Shown here: positions 40,039 through 49,585 of the stretch, in pieces
How positions within the stretch are numbered: the first letter of the stretch is position 1
Layout of the letters: each line of letters starts with the position of its first letter
From: Planctomycetota bacterium
Lineage (GTDB): Bacteria; Planctomycetota; Phycisphaerae; Sedimentisphaerales; Anaerohalosphaeraceae
Direction: 5' to 3'
Length of the DNA stretch: 64,000 nt
Assembly (NCBI GenBank): GCA_029552545.1
Contig: JAKPDO010000013.1
Location: 124,001 to 188,000 of the forward strand
Notes under the pieces: model-generated
Databases searched by the model: none
Told to the model about the DNA's origin: nothing
The model's input: only the letters and a program-made list of their open reading frames with translations
Translations under genes and position numbers: made by a program

Positions 40039-41253
40039 ATGAATGGAATAATAAAGACCATTTTGCCGGGATTTTTGCTGTTTGGAATGTTTGTGTACGC
40101 CCAGGAAACAACGGTTTCCCGTGATCCGTTTGGCAGTTTAACGGCTGAAGAGTCTGCGGTGCAGCCTGCTGAATCGGCTGCCGCTGCCATCGACGGGCGG
40201 CAGATGGCCGTTCAGACAGTGATGCTGAAGTTTCTTCGTGCGGAAAATCTGAAAGACCTGGTCAGCGGAATGCTTTCTCCGGCCGGCAAGGTTTCGATTG
40301 ATGCAGCCACCAACTCGCTGCTGTTGTGCGATTTGCCCGACTATCTGGAGCGGATTGTCAGCGAGGTGCGTCAGGCCGACCGGATGCCGGAGCAGATTCT
40401 GATAGAGGTTGTCATAGCGGACGTGATGCTTGTGGATGATACCGAAATCGGTGTCAACTGGCAGTTTCTGCTGGGCGGTGCGGAAGGCAGAGGAACGACC
40501 TCCAAGCAGATTTTGCTGGATACCTTTGACACATCCACGCCGGCTACGGCTGGAATGGACCTTACGTTTCTCAACGGGGATTTGACGGCGACGCTGCATG
40601 CACTTCAGCAGCAGCGGCACGTGGAACTGCTGGCGACCCCGCGGATTGTTGTACTCAGCGGACAGGAGGCGGAAATCAAAACCGTCGAGGAAATTCCGTA
40701 TACGGAGACCAGCGATACATCCGGCGGCGGAACGTTGACGAGCACGAAATTTAAGGAAGTGGGCGTAACGCTGACGGTCAAGGCGGTGGTGACGGACGAG
40801 CGGAAAATCCAGATGACAATTCAGCCCAAACAGAATGTGACATCGGGCAAGTCGTCCACCAATGTGCCCATTGTCAATACTCGGCAGGCCCGGACAACGC
40901 TGCTGGTAGAGGACGGTCAGGTAATTGTTTTAGGCGGCTTGCGCAGAAAAGATACGCTGATAACGACTCAGAAGGTGCCGGTATTGGGAAATCTGCCGCT
41001 TCTGGGGATTCTGTTTTCGAGCGAAAGGAGGGAAAAAACAAACTCGGAATTGCTGATTATGCTTGCTCCGCATTTGAATAAAGGATTTGAGCCCACGTCG
41101 GAGCAGGCGGAGCAATATCGAACCTTCCGTCGTGAACCGACGCTCAAAATTGCTCCTGAACAAACCAATCTGGCCCCGGCCTATCAGCCGGTGGACGCCA
41201 TCCTTGAATGGCTTGGCAGCCAGCCGCTGATGGAATCTGGAAAAAACGGATAA
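40039..41253 (+). CDS. gspD: Secretin (GspD/PilQ family), compact
   Basis: VMLKFLRAENLKDLVSGMLSPAGKVSIDAATNSLLLCD; ILIEVVIADVMLVDDTEIGVNWQ; ATPRIVVLSGQEAEI; LLVEDGQVIVLGGLRRKDT; VPVLGNLPLLGILFSSERREKTNSELLIMLAPHL. Confidence 0.93.
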   Translation: MNGIIKTILPGFLLFGMFVYAQETTVSRDPFGSLTAEESAVQPAESAAAAIDGRQMAVQTVMLKFLRAENLKDLVSGMLSPAGKVSIDAATNSLLLCDLPDYLERIVSEVRQADRMPEQILIEVVIADVMLVDDTEIGVNWQFLLGGAEGRGTTSKQILLDTFDTSTPATAGMDLTFLNGDLTATLHALQQQRHVELLATPRIVVLSGQEAEIKTVEEIPYTETSDTSGGGTLTSTKFKEVGVTLTVKAVVTDERKIQMTIQPKQNVTSGKSSTNVPIVNTRQARTTLLVEDGQVIVLGGLRRKDTLITTQKVPVLGNLPLLGILFSSERREKTNSELLIMLAPHLNKGFEPTSEQAEQYRTFRREPTLKIAPEQTNLAPAYQPVDAILEWLGSQPLMESGKNG

Positions 41254-41300
41254 AATAGGGTTTTATTGTTGGTGTTTTGCTTGTAAAGATAAAAAAAATA

Positions 41301-41333
41301 AAGCCAGATCCCAAACGAGTCAGAATCTGGCTT
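41301..41333. terminator. Hairpin after the secretin gene
   Basis: aagccagat...atctggctt, 9-bp perfect arms; A tract on the upstream side only, so polarity on + is uncertain. Confidence 0.5.
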
Positions 41334-41560
41334 CGGAGGAGGGCGATGAAAAGCCTGAAAAGTACTCTCTATAAGACCCTGAAAGACCCTTCTTTATGCT
41401 ATAGTCATATCGAACAGATTTTGTTCAGAACTTTAACAAAATTTTAATGCATTTTTAAGGACATATTGTATCTTGATTGATTAAGCAGAAAACGATTCCC
41501 CTTTATGATTTTTTCCGCTTGCAAAAGAAAAGAGAGTAAGTTATTGTAAAATATAATCTT

Positions 41561-42433
41561 GTGAAAGATATGGCAGCAAGAAAGAACATTTTGAGTTTGC
41601 TGGAAATGAAGCGAGCCGGCCGGAAGATTACAGCGGTTGCCTGTTATGACTATACAACCGCCCAATGGGTCAGCCGAGCCGGAGTGGATATGATTCTGGT
41701 GGGGGATTCGGCGGCCCAGGTTATCTTTGGATATGAATCAACCCTGCCGGCCACTATGGATATGATGGTGATGCTTACGGCAGCCGTGCGGAGAGGGGCA
41801 CCCGATGTCTGTTTGGTGGCGGATATGCCGTTCCTTTCGTATCAGACCTCTCCGGCGGATGCGGTCCGAAATGCAGGCCGGTTTGTCCGGGAAGCAGACG
41901 CACAAATCATCAAAATGGAGGTCTCAGCGGCCTATCTGGATGCCGTCAAGGCCGTCAGCGATGCCGGCATGGCGGTGATGGCTCATATCGGAATTCGTCC
42001 CCAGAGCATTACGAAACTCGGACGACTGAAAGCCGAGGGTACAACGGCGGAGCTGGCCTATGAGCTGCTTGAATTGAGCGAAAATATGGTCCGGGCCGGT
42101 GCCGGTGCACTCCTGCTGGAAGGCACAGCTCGAGAGGCCGCTGCTTTGATTGCCCGGCAAAGCCCTGTTCCGGTTATCAGCTGCGGCTCCGGGCCGGACT
42201 GTGACGGTCAGATTTTGGTCATCTCTGACATTCTTGGGCTGAGCACGGGACCGATGCCGAAGTTTTCCAGGCATTTTGCCGAGCTGGGACCGGCGGTCGA
42301 GCAGGCCGTAACCGCTTATGTGCAGGAAGTGCGGGAAGGCCGATTTCCCGATGATTCACAATGCTACCATATCAAGCCGGGCGAACTGGAAAAATTGACG
42401 CAAATCCTGACGCATCGCACCAAAAATCAGTAA
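41561..42433 (+). CDS. panB: 3-methyl-2-oxobutanoate hydroxymethyltransferase
   Basis: ITAVACYDYTTAQWVSRAGVDMILVGDSAAQVIFGYESTLPATMDMM; HIGIRPQSITKLG; ISCGSGPDCDGQILVISDILG. Confidence 0.95.
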   Translation: MKDMAARKNILSLLEMKRAGRKITAVACYDYTTAQWVSRAGVDMILVGDSAAQVIFGYESTLPATMDMMVMLTAAVRRGAPDVCLVADMPFLSYQTSPADAVRNAGRFVREADAQIIKMEVSAAYLDAVKAVSDAGMAVMAHIGIRPQSITKLGRLKAEGTTAELAYELLELSENMVRAGAGALLLEGTAREAAALIARQSPVPVISCGSGPDCDGQILVISDILGLSTGPMPKFSRHFAELGPAVEQAVTAYVQEVREGRFPDDSQCYHIKPGELEKLTQILTHRTKNQ

Positions 42434-42439
42434 AGGATT

Positions 42440-43540
42440 ATGCCTCCTGATGAAAACAATACCGGCGGTTTGTGTCGGAAGGTTTGCAGACCTCTGCTTT
42501 TTGTCCGGCCGGAGGTGCTTCGGCTGTATCCGGGGCTCTTTCGCAGCATGCTGGTAGGGCTGGTAGGGTCTTCCTATCGGCCGGCGCTGGCAGGGCCGCA
42601 GGGAAGCGATTTTTACAAAGTTTTGTGTCCATCCGTGGAGGTTTTTGAATATCCTCAGAACTGGCAGTTTCGGCGTCGAAGCCGAGCCATGCAGGAATTT
42701 ATCGAATGCCTCCGATACTATCGACCGACGGTGCTGCACGGCGTTTGGCCGGCCCATGCGCGTCTGCTGCATTTTCTTTCCGAGAGCTTTGAGGTTCCAT
42801 ATATCCTGTCTTTTTTTGACTTTCCGAAAAAACTGTTTTGCCGGCTGTTTCCTTTTGAGCAGGCGGATGCTCTGACAGCCGCCAGTGAGCCGATTCTGCA
42901 GGTCCTCCAACAAAGCGGACGCGGACAGCTGCCTCCGATTCACCTGATACGGCCCGGCTGCTATACAGAAGATGCGTGTGTCTGTTTTTCCGACTCCTCC
43001 CGTCTGCCGAGTCTGATTCTGGTGCATCCGCTGGACCGGGCGGATGCTTTGGAGCCGTTTCTTCAGGCCCTGCGTCATCTGCGGCTGGACGGCTTTGATT
43101 TTTTTGCGGCGATTCTCGGTTCCGGACGGGCGGAGCATGCGGTCCGCCGAAGAGTTCGAACTCTTGGATTGCGGTCGAATTTGAGCGTGGTTCCGATGGA
43201 GGAATCGATTCGGGATGTCTTGTCCGGTGCGGATATCTTTGTGTATCTGAATCCGGTACGGCGGTTCGAGCCGCTCCTGCTGGAGGTTATGGGAACGGGC
43301 CTGGCCATAGCGGGTGCCCCTGACCCGGCAGGGGGCCTGCTGCAGGACGGTGTAACGGCTCTTTGGCTGGAACCGAACAATGAATTGAGCATTTATACGG
43401 CTCTGAAGAAACTACTGAGCCGTCCGGAACTGGCGCGCCAGCTGGCGTCGGCTGCCCAGGATTACGTTCGCCGCCATCACCCCGTCAGCGGGATGATTGA
43501 GCAGCTGGTAGAAGTTTATAAAACCGTGCAGAAACCGTAA
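42440..43540 (+). CDS. Glycosyltransferase (GT-B, family 4-like)
   Basis: LHGVWPAHARLLHFLSESFEVPYILSFFDF; IRDVLSGADIFVYLNPVRRFEPLLLEVMGTGLAIAGAPDPAGGLLQDGVTALWLEPNN. Confidence 0.8.
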   Translation: MPPDENNTGGLCRKVCRPLLFVRPEVLRLYPGLFRSMLVGLVGSSYRPALAGPQGSDFYKVLCPSVEVFEYPQNWQFRRRSRAMQEFIECLRYYRPTVLHGVWPAHARLLHFLSESFEVPYILSFFDFPKKLFCRLFPFEQADALTAASEPILQVLQQSGRGQLPPIHLIRPGCYTEDACVCFSDSSRLPSLILVHPLDRADALEPFLQALRHLRLDGFDFFAAILGSGRAEHAVRRRVRTLGLRSNLSVVPMEESIRDVLSGADIFVYLNPVRRFEPLLLEVMGTGLAIAGAPDPAGGLLQDGVTALWLEPNNELSIYTALKKLLSRPELARQLASAAQDYVRRHHPVSGMIEQLVEVYKTVQKP

Positions 43541-43567
43541 TTATCTCTGAAGAGTATATAGACAGTT

Positions 43568-46528
43568 TCACTTGGTATTTATTGTAATATCATCCAATAC
43601 AATCTGTGCATGCCAGTGTTCCGCGGCTCGTGTACCGATGTTTTTGAGAACAAGACGCAAAGGATGCCCTAAACCCGGGGGAGCGTTTCCGGTTGACAGC
43701 AAAAGAGTCTGACGCGTCCAGGTGTTTTTGGCCTGGCTAGCCAAATCATAAACGCCCCGGGCGATTTGGGTGTCGGAAGTCGAATCTTCAAGAGAGACTT
43801 CGAGAATTCCTCCGTATGTTCCTTCTATTCCGGCTCTGCGTCCGGCCCAGACGGTGACTTCATAAGTCTTGCCGGCTTCGATGAGAACGGAGCTGCCGTC
43901 GGAATAGTTCAGGTTCTGCCCAATCCAGGAACCCTGGTTTAAACCGCAGGTATTTTCAGGGCTCTGTGCTTCGGGAACAATGGCTTGCGAATTCAGATTT
44001 TGGGCATGAGAATAACCGCCGGAATCATCACTCCATCCCAGAATATCCCCTGGTGCCGACCAGCTTCCGTCGGCGAGTGTTTGAGCATCAAAGCCGGGAT
44101 TTTGCAGAGCGATTCTCTTTTCCGGTTCTGAAATCGGGACGGTTTCGAGGATGGTTATCTTGTACAATTCCGCTCCGTGAGAGGCAACGGTCGGAGCGAA
44201 AAGTTCCGTAAACTCTCCCAAGTCGGTATGGGTCCATAAATCCCGGATGCGGCATCGCCTGATTCCCCGTCCGCTTTGTTTGATTTCCAATTGAGGGAGC
44301 ACGACCTGGACGGAAGCGGGCCCCGATGATGTGCGATTGAAAACAGCCAGATAGAGCTCATTGCTGTCGGGAATGTCTGCAATCCAGAGAGGGTAATTGC
44401 CGCTCTGAATGCAGCGATTGTGGAAGCTTCGCTGGTTTACCTGGAAAAGCTCCGAATTTGTCAGCAGCGACAGCGTATAGGTGTCATTATTGGGCATATG
44501 ACCGCCCATCATCAGCGGCGAGCGGGCAATCGCCCACAAAATCATCATGGTTTTCTGTTCGGTTTGGGTGAAATTAGTCCAGCCGCCGCTTCGGGCCCTG
44601 ATGTTTCCCAGCGGCAGCATATCTGCATCCGGAAAGTGACCGTCTGCGTTCCACTGACTCCAGTCGCTCAACCGCTGAAACTGGCTGTCGAGGGCTTCCC
44701 AGCTGTCCCAGAAGTCATCGCTGATACGCCACAAGTTGGCATGCTGCGAGATGTGTTCGCCGGAGGATAAGGGCGTTGCTCCGGGCGATGTGCTGAAAAC
44801 CATGCGCCGTCCGCACTGGTCGATGGCTTTTCGAATGGCCTCAATTTCTCCCTGATGATACGGGCGGCTTAAATCGTCAACCTTTACATAATCTACACCC
44901 CACTGGGCCAGAAGGTTGAAGACGGAGTTGTAATATTCCTGTGCTCCGGGTTTGGAGGTATCTACGCCGTACATATCAGGATTCCAGGAGCAGGTGCTTG
45001 ACGTGTCGGCAATATCCCTTGCGGTGTATGGTGTTCCCAAAATCGGCGTATTCTGATTGTATGCCGCTTTCGGGATGCCTCGCATCAAATGGACTCCGAA
45101 TTTTAAGCCCAGGTTGTGAACATATTCGGCCAGCGGGGCAAATCCCTTTCCGTTTGCGCTGGAAGGATGTTTATTGACGGCGGGCCAAAGACGGCCGTAC
45201 TCATCGATATTGGTATGGGGCGGATTGGGATATTGATAGGGGTCTGCTTCCACCTGCGGTTCATACCATTGAATGTCGACGACAACGTATTCCCAGCCGT
45301 AGGGCTTGAGGTGTTGGGCCATGTAATCCGCATTGGCCTTGACTTCCTCCTCTGTAACACTGGTGCCGAAGCAGTCCCAGCTGTTCCAGCCCATCGGAGG
45401 CGTTGTTGCCCAGCCATGAAAATGCCCGCCAGCCGGCGGCTGAAGCCATGCATTGCCCAAAAGCTCCAGGTCCGATTTATCCACAGTGCCGTTTAAATCA
45501 AAATCGGAGCCGCCGCACCAGAGTATGCCCTGACAATCCATATCCAGCCAATTGGAAGCGAAGGATGCAAAATCGGACAGGGTTACCTGACCATCCCCGT
45601 CCGAATCCGGCGTTGGACCGGTTCTCACGGAAACCGGTGCTGAATAATCAGTCGTATTTCCGAAGGCATCCCGCAGACGAACCCGATACGTATAGGTCTG
45701 CATGGGCTGGAGGCCGTAATCCGTATAAGTCGGGACGGAAATCCATCCGCTGTCACCGCCGCCGGCATGGCCCGTCATCTCTTCAAAATAATAGTCCACC
45801 GGTCCGCTGTCATCCGTTCCGACAGCGGCTGTCATCTGAACGGTGTCGGGCCCTGCAGCATGCGGACTTTCCGCCCAGGCAGCCGGGTCAGGAGTCGGAG
45901 CGGAGGTATCCGTCAGAACAGAGACCTCGTCGAAAACGGCTGTTGAGATTTGTCCATCGCTGTGAGCGGTTACGCACAGACCGATGTAGACAGTCGAAGA
46001 CATTGAAATCGTTACGGTTGAAATCAAGGTCCAGTTCGAACCGTCCGATGAACTGTATCCCTTGAATACATTTCCAACGCGAAGCAATTTCAGCCGGCAG
46101 GGGGTGGTCAGACCATTGAAGGGCGTGTCGTGATAAGAAATGCCGCCGGCTGCGGTTCTGTATTGGAAGGAACTGCCGTTAGAGGGGGTGACAATCATCA
46201 TCACATGTTTGGAGCTGCTGTCGAGGGTTTCCCGAATCATCAGACCGGCTTTGGCCCAGCCGTCTGTTGCGGTTTGAGAAGAAACCCGGACCTCAATCTG
46301 CACATTTCCTGAATACGGCTGATATACGAAATGGAATTCATCCGCTGTATTCCAGATGTCCGCACCGGAGCCGTTTACGGTGAAAACACCGTTTGAATAG
46401 GTGCAGGAGCCGGAAGCACCGACATTCCCAATATCCTGATTTTGCCAGGGACTCGGCAAAGCTCCCCGAACCGGAACCGCCAGCCAGAGCATCCCTACCC
46501 ATATAGTCTTGATGATTACGCGATTCAT
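43568..46528 (-). CDS. Secreted multidomain GH27 alpha-galactosidase with internal dockerin-like EF-hand pair
   Basis: Signal peptide; DUF1349/ConA-like domain; FN3; DSDGDGQVTLSDFASFASNW...DFDLNGTVDKSDLELLGNAW; GH27 TPPMGWNSWDCFG and WGVDYVKVDDL; C-terminal module shared with the next gene. Confidence 0.9.
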   Translation of the reverse strand: MNRVIIKTIWVGMLWLAVPVRGALPSPWQNQDIGNVGASGSCTYSNGVFTVNGSGADIWNTADEFHFVYQPYSGNVQIEVRVSSQTATDGWAKAGLMIRETLDSSSKHVMMIVTPSNGSSFQYRTAAGGISYHDTPFNGLTTPCRLKLLRVGNVFKGYSSSDGSNWTLISTVTISMSSTVYIGLCVTAHSDGQISTAVFDEVSVLTDTSAPTPDPAAWAESPHAAGPDTVQMTAAVGTDDSGPVDYYFEEMTGHAGGGDSGWISVPTYTDYGLQPMQTYTYRVRLRDAFGNTTDYSAPVSVRTGPTPDSDGDGQVTLSDFASFASNWLDMDCQGILWCGGSDFDLNGTVDKSDLELLGNAWLQPPAGGHFHGWATTPPMGWNSWDCFGTSVTEEEVKANADYMAQHLKPYGWEYVVVDIQWYEPQVEADPYQYPNPPHTNIDEYGRLWPAVNKHPSSANGKGFAPLAEYVHNLGLKFGVHLMRGIPKAAYNQNTPILGTPYTARDIADTSSTCSWNPDMYGVDTSKPGAQEYYNSVFNLLAQWGVDYVKVDDLSRPYHQGEIEAIRKAIDQCGRRMVFSTSPGATPLSSGEHISQHANLWRISDDFWDSWEALDSQFQRLSDWSQWNADGHFPDADMLPLGNIRARSGGWTNFTQTEQKTMMILWAIARSPLMMGGHMPNNDTYTLSLLTNSELFQVNQRSFHNRCIQSGNYPLWIADIPDSNELYLAVFNRTSSGPASVQVVLPQLEIKQSGRGIRRCRIRDLWTHTDLGEFTELFAPTVASHGAELYKITILETVPISEPEKRIALQNPGFDAQTLADGSWSAPGDILGWSDDSGGYSHAQNLNSQAIVPEAQSPENTCGLNQGSWIGQNLNYSDGSSVLIEAGKTYEVTVWAGRRAGIEGTYGGILEVSLEDSTSDTQIARGVYDLASQAKNTWTRQTLLLSTGNAPPGLGHPLRLVLKNIGTRAAEHWHAQIVLDDITINTK

Positions 46529-46576
46529 TCAAACCCCCTATTTTTGCGGCTTTCAAATTTCCCCACAGAGCAAAAA

Positions 46577-46613
46577 GAATCCGGGAGGGATGGTGTTCCT
46601 CCTTCCCGGATTC
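46577..46613 (-). terminator. Terminator after the LamG-domain gene
   Basis: gaatccgggaggga-tggtgttcc-tccttcccggattc with A tract giving T on the minus strand. Confidence 0.72.
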
Positions 46614-46628
46614 TCAAAAAACGTTCCA

Positions 46629-48647
46629 TTACGGAAGTTCCGCGACACAGGACGGAACGGCATTGCATTCGAGCCATGCTGCCGCTGCGACCGCCAGGTC
46701 ATACAGATTCACCCGGCAGTCCGGCGTACCCTGGGGTCCGCTGATGTCAAAGGTCGGACGGACCGGACAGAGTTCGATGCCCGGCTCCACGGCGGAGTAC
46801 AGGTCTGTATAAAGCTTGGCAATCGCATTGTTGGTCAAAGCATAGTTCCAGATACGGACATCATCCACAATGCCGGTAAAGGAGCCGACCGTTCCGGATG
46901 CCGTTTCAGCACCGATGGTCAGCATCTCCTGCGTGAGGGTCAGAGCATTCATATTATAAGCGGCGGAAGTCGCCCGCAGAAGGCCGTCCACATAAATCCG
47001 GGATGTCTGCGTCTGCGGGTCCATGACTGCCGTAAGCATGTGCCATCCGCCGTCTTTGACGGCAACCGGACCAAACAGATCCCCGTGGGCTCTGCGTACC
47101 GTAAAGTGGGGCTGATTGGGATTGTTGCTGATATCGAGCACCCAGCCAATCCAGTTGGCTGATGTATTATCAACCCGGTATTGTTTGCTGAGGATGCCAT
47201 CCCAGGTGGTGGTCTGCGTCTTCACCCAGACATTGGCTGTCATTCCCTGCGGATAGAAGTTGAAGTAGTCGCCGCTGTTCTGAATGACTACGGTTTGGCC
47301 GTCTCCGAAGAATTGACATCCGCTGCCGCTCAGGCCGGCTGTGAAGTTCGGGTCGGCGGCAATGCCGTTATGAGTCGGAACCCCGCTGATCACCTCCTGC
47401 ACGGAATCATTCAGATTCCCGTCCAGCTTCCACCAGCCGACAAGACGCCGCGTCATCAGACGCGCCATTCCGGAAACAGCACTGGAGGGTTTGGAGTTGC
47501 TGCCGATACAATAATACCAGCCCTCGTCACCGAGCTGAACGTTTGAGAGGGTGAGCGTATTGGAGTTGACGCCCAGGTTTTGGTCGTCCACGCTGACGGC
47601 GGCGTCATTTGACTTGTACCATGCGTACGAGGAGGCGTTCAGGAATTCCGCGGTGAAGGTGACATTCGAACCTGCCGAGACGGTTTGACCGACCGGATTG
47701 GTTTGAACAACCACTTCTTCAGGAACCGTTGTGAAACGCCAGATATTTCCTTTGCGAACAATCGGCGAGCCGTTATTGGGGTCGACGGCATCCACACGCC
47801 AGTAGTATGTCGTTCCGAATGCCAAATTGCCGCTCGGACTGGGATCAACGGAGGTTCCCGTTATCCCCAGAGCCGCAAACTGACTCACATTCGGGTCTTT
47901 TCCGAGGTACACATTGTAGCTCAGAGGGGTAAAGGCCTCCGGGGCGGACCAGCTCAGATTGACCGTAACCGGCACATTTGTTTCTCCGTGGGCGGGGCTG
48001 GGGCCGGCGGCAATATAGGGCTCGCTGATTGCGACATCATCCAGAACGACCTGCTGGTACCAGTGGGTAGAACTGCGGTTTCCGACGTTTCGCAGCATCA
48101 GCCGCAGCGGGCTGCCCAGCCCTGCAGGAGCCGGGCCGGTGGAAAGATACAGGGTTTGCCGGGTCCAAGTGTTCTGCCCTTGAGCAGCCAAATCATAGGT
48201 AGCTTCGGCGATGTTGGTTGGAGCCGCACCGGAGGTTTCCTGAAGATAGACTTTCAGGATGCCGGGGAAGGAACCCTGAACGCCGGTTCTGCGTCCGACC
48301 CAGACGGTTACTTTATAGATTTTGTCGGCCTGAACCAGTACGGGTGTTGTTCCGTCGTCTTCTTTGACAATCTGCGAGATGTAGGCACCGCCGTCCGTAC
48401 CGTCCACACCGTTGAGACCGCAGGTGTTTGCCCCGCTCTGGGCTTCCGGCGTGATGGCATCAGCAGCCAGATTTTGGGCGTGCGACCATCCGCCGTTCAG
48501 GTCCCAGCCGGTAATGGCGGCGGGAGCGGACCATGCACCGTCGCTGATGGTCTGTGCATCAAAGCCGGGGTTCGTTAGGGTCAAGCCCCAGGACAGGGAA
48601 GAGAGGATGGAAAGTATCCCTGCGAAACATGTGATTTTTTTCATCAT
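46629..48647 (-). CDS. Secreted protein with FN3-, Ig- and LamG-type domains, dockerin-like C-terminus
   Basis: MMKKITCFAGILSILSSLSWG signal; PAHGETNVPVTVNLSWSAPEAFTPLSYNVYLGKDP; QLGDEGWYYCIG; GWWKLDGNLNDSV...IVDDVRIWNYALTNNAIAKLY; DCRVNLYDLAVAAAAWLEC; start at internal Met with aaggagaatc upstream. Confidence 0.87.
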   Translation of the reverse strand: MMKKITCFAGILSILSSLSWGLTLTNPGFDAQTISDGAWSAPAAITGWDLNGGWSHAQNLAADAITPEAQSGANTCGLNGVDGTDGGAYISQIVKEDDGTTPVLVQADKIYKVTVWVGRRTGVQGSFPGILKVYLQETSGAAPTNIAEATYDLAAQGQNTWTRQTLYLSTGPAPAGLGSPLRLMLRNVGNRSSTHWYQQVVLDDVAISEPYIAAGPSPAHGETNVPVTVNLSWSAPEAFTPLSYNVYLGKDPNVSQFAALGITGTSVDPSPSGNLAFGTTYYWRVDAVDPNNGSPIVRKGNIWRFTTVPEEVVVQTNPVGQTVSAGSNVTFTAEFLNASSYAWYKSNDAAVSVDDQNLGVNSNTLTLSNVQLGDEGWYYCIGSNSKPSSAVSGMARLMTRRLVGWWKLDGNLNDSVQEVISGVPTHNGIAADPNFTAGLSGSGCQFFGDGQTVVIQNSGDYFNFYPQGMTANVWVKTQTTTWDGILSKQYRVDNTSANWIGWVLDISNNPNQPHFTVRRAHGDLFGPVAVKDGGWHMLTAVMDPQTQTSRIYVDGLLRATSAAYNMNALTLTQEMLTIGAETASGTVGSFTGIVDDVRIWNYALTNNAIAKLYTDLYSAVEPGIELCPVRPTFDISGPQGTPDCRVNLYDLAVAAAAWLECNAVPSCVAELP

Positions 48648-48701
48648 ATTGATTCTCCTTACTTTCAGAAACAACCAGGAAATGTGTCTGCTGAACAGGA
48701 T

Positions 48702-48729
48702 AAGGCGAGGCCGGATGCGGCCTCGCCTT
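48702..48729. terminator. Perfect 12-bp hairpin between the PEP-CTERM gene and the LamG gene
   Basis: aaggcgaggccg-gatg-cggcctcgcctt. Confidence 0.65.
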
Positions 48730-48752
48730 TTCTTTTGGGCATTCTGCAAAGT

Positions 48753-49496
48753 TTACTTTTTTCTCCGCAGCAGCAGCCCGCCCATGCTCAGCAGGATCAG
48801 GGATGCCGGTTCCGGAACAACAAGCTGAACAGCGGCGATGCCGCCCCATTCCTCCAAGTCGCGCATCTGAACGGTTACGGTTTGACTGGTGCCCGACAGA
48901 CCGCTGAATACGGCGTAATTGGCTGCCGTCAAATATCCCGCTTCGGTGGTGTCCGTCGCCTGAATGAACAGAGCGTTCCCGGACGCAATGCTGGCCGGTC
49001 CGAGCGTATTGAAATAATACGTTGCAGCTCCATTTGTAACATATCCTTCACGCCCCGCCACATCGCTGGAGAAATAGACAACAATGCTGTAGGATGAGTA
49101 CGGGATTTGAGAGAGGGTAACCGCCGAATGAGTCAGAGGCGGATTCCACCAGGCAGGACCGGAATTCAGATAGCCGTTCAGGATTTCTTTGTTATACGAG
49201 CCGTCAGCATCCTTGCCCGGATGAGAGCCCTGAATCGACCAGGAGTTGTAAGACACCCAGCTGATGTCGATCGTCGTGGGGGTTCCTGTATTGTCCAGCA
49301 GATCGGTGGTCCGTCCGTCCAGCCAGGTGTCATTCCAGTACGAAGCGGAATAAGGCGCCACACCGGCCACATCCGTGCTCTGGGTGCCGTAGGCATCCCC
49401 ATATCGATTGTAGTTCCAGCTTACAATGGTATCGGCCCGGCACACGGCGCCGAACACCACAACCGCCGTCAAAGCTGCTTTGTACACTGCTTTCAT
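48753..49496 (-). CDS. PEP-CTERM sorting domain protein
   Basis: N-terminal signal; C-terminal VVPEPASLILLSMGGLLLRRKK. Confidence 0.9.
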   Translation of the reverse strand: MKAVYKAALTAVVVFGAVCRADTIVSWNYNRYGDAYGTQSTDVAGVAPYSASYWNDTWLDGRTTDLLDNTGTPTTIDISWVSYNSWSIQGSHPGKDADGSYNKEILNGYLNSGPAWWNPPLTHSAVTLSQIPYSSYSIVVYFSSDVAGREGYVTNGAATYYFNTLGPASIASGNALFIQATDTTEAGYLTAANYAVFSGLSGTSQTVTVQMRDLEEWGGIAAVQLVVPEPASLILLSMGGLLLRRKK

Positions 49497-49585
49497 CGCT
49501 CAATCCTCCAAAAATGAATGTTTAGTTTCCGGTTCGCTTTTTTCAACACATCTTCACACGTCTTTACACACCTTCACACACGGAT

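Noticed and set aside
45403-46065. 220-aa + strand ORF within the GH27 gene
   Set aside because: Arg/Pro-rich shadow frame opposite a gene with clear domains
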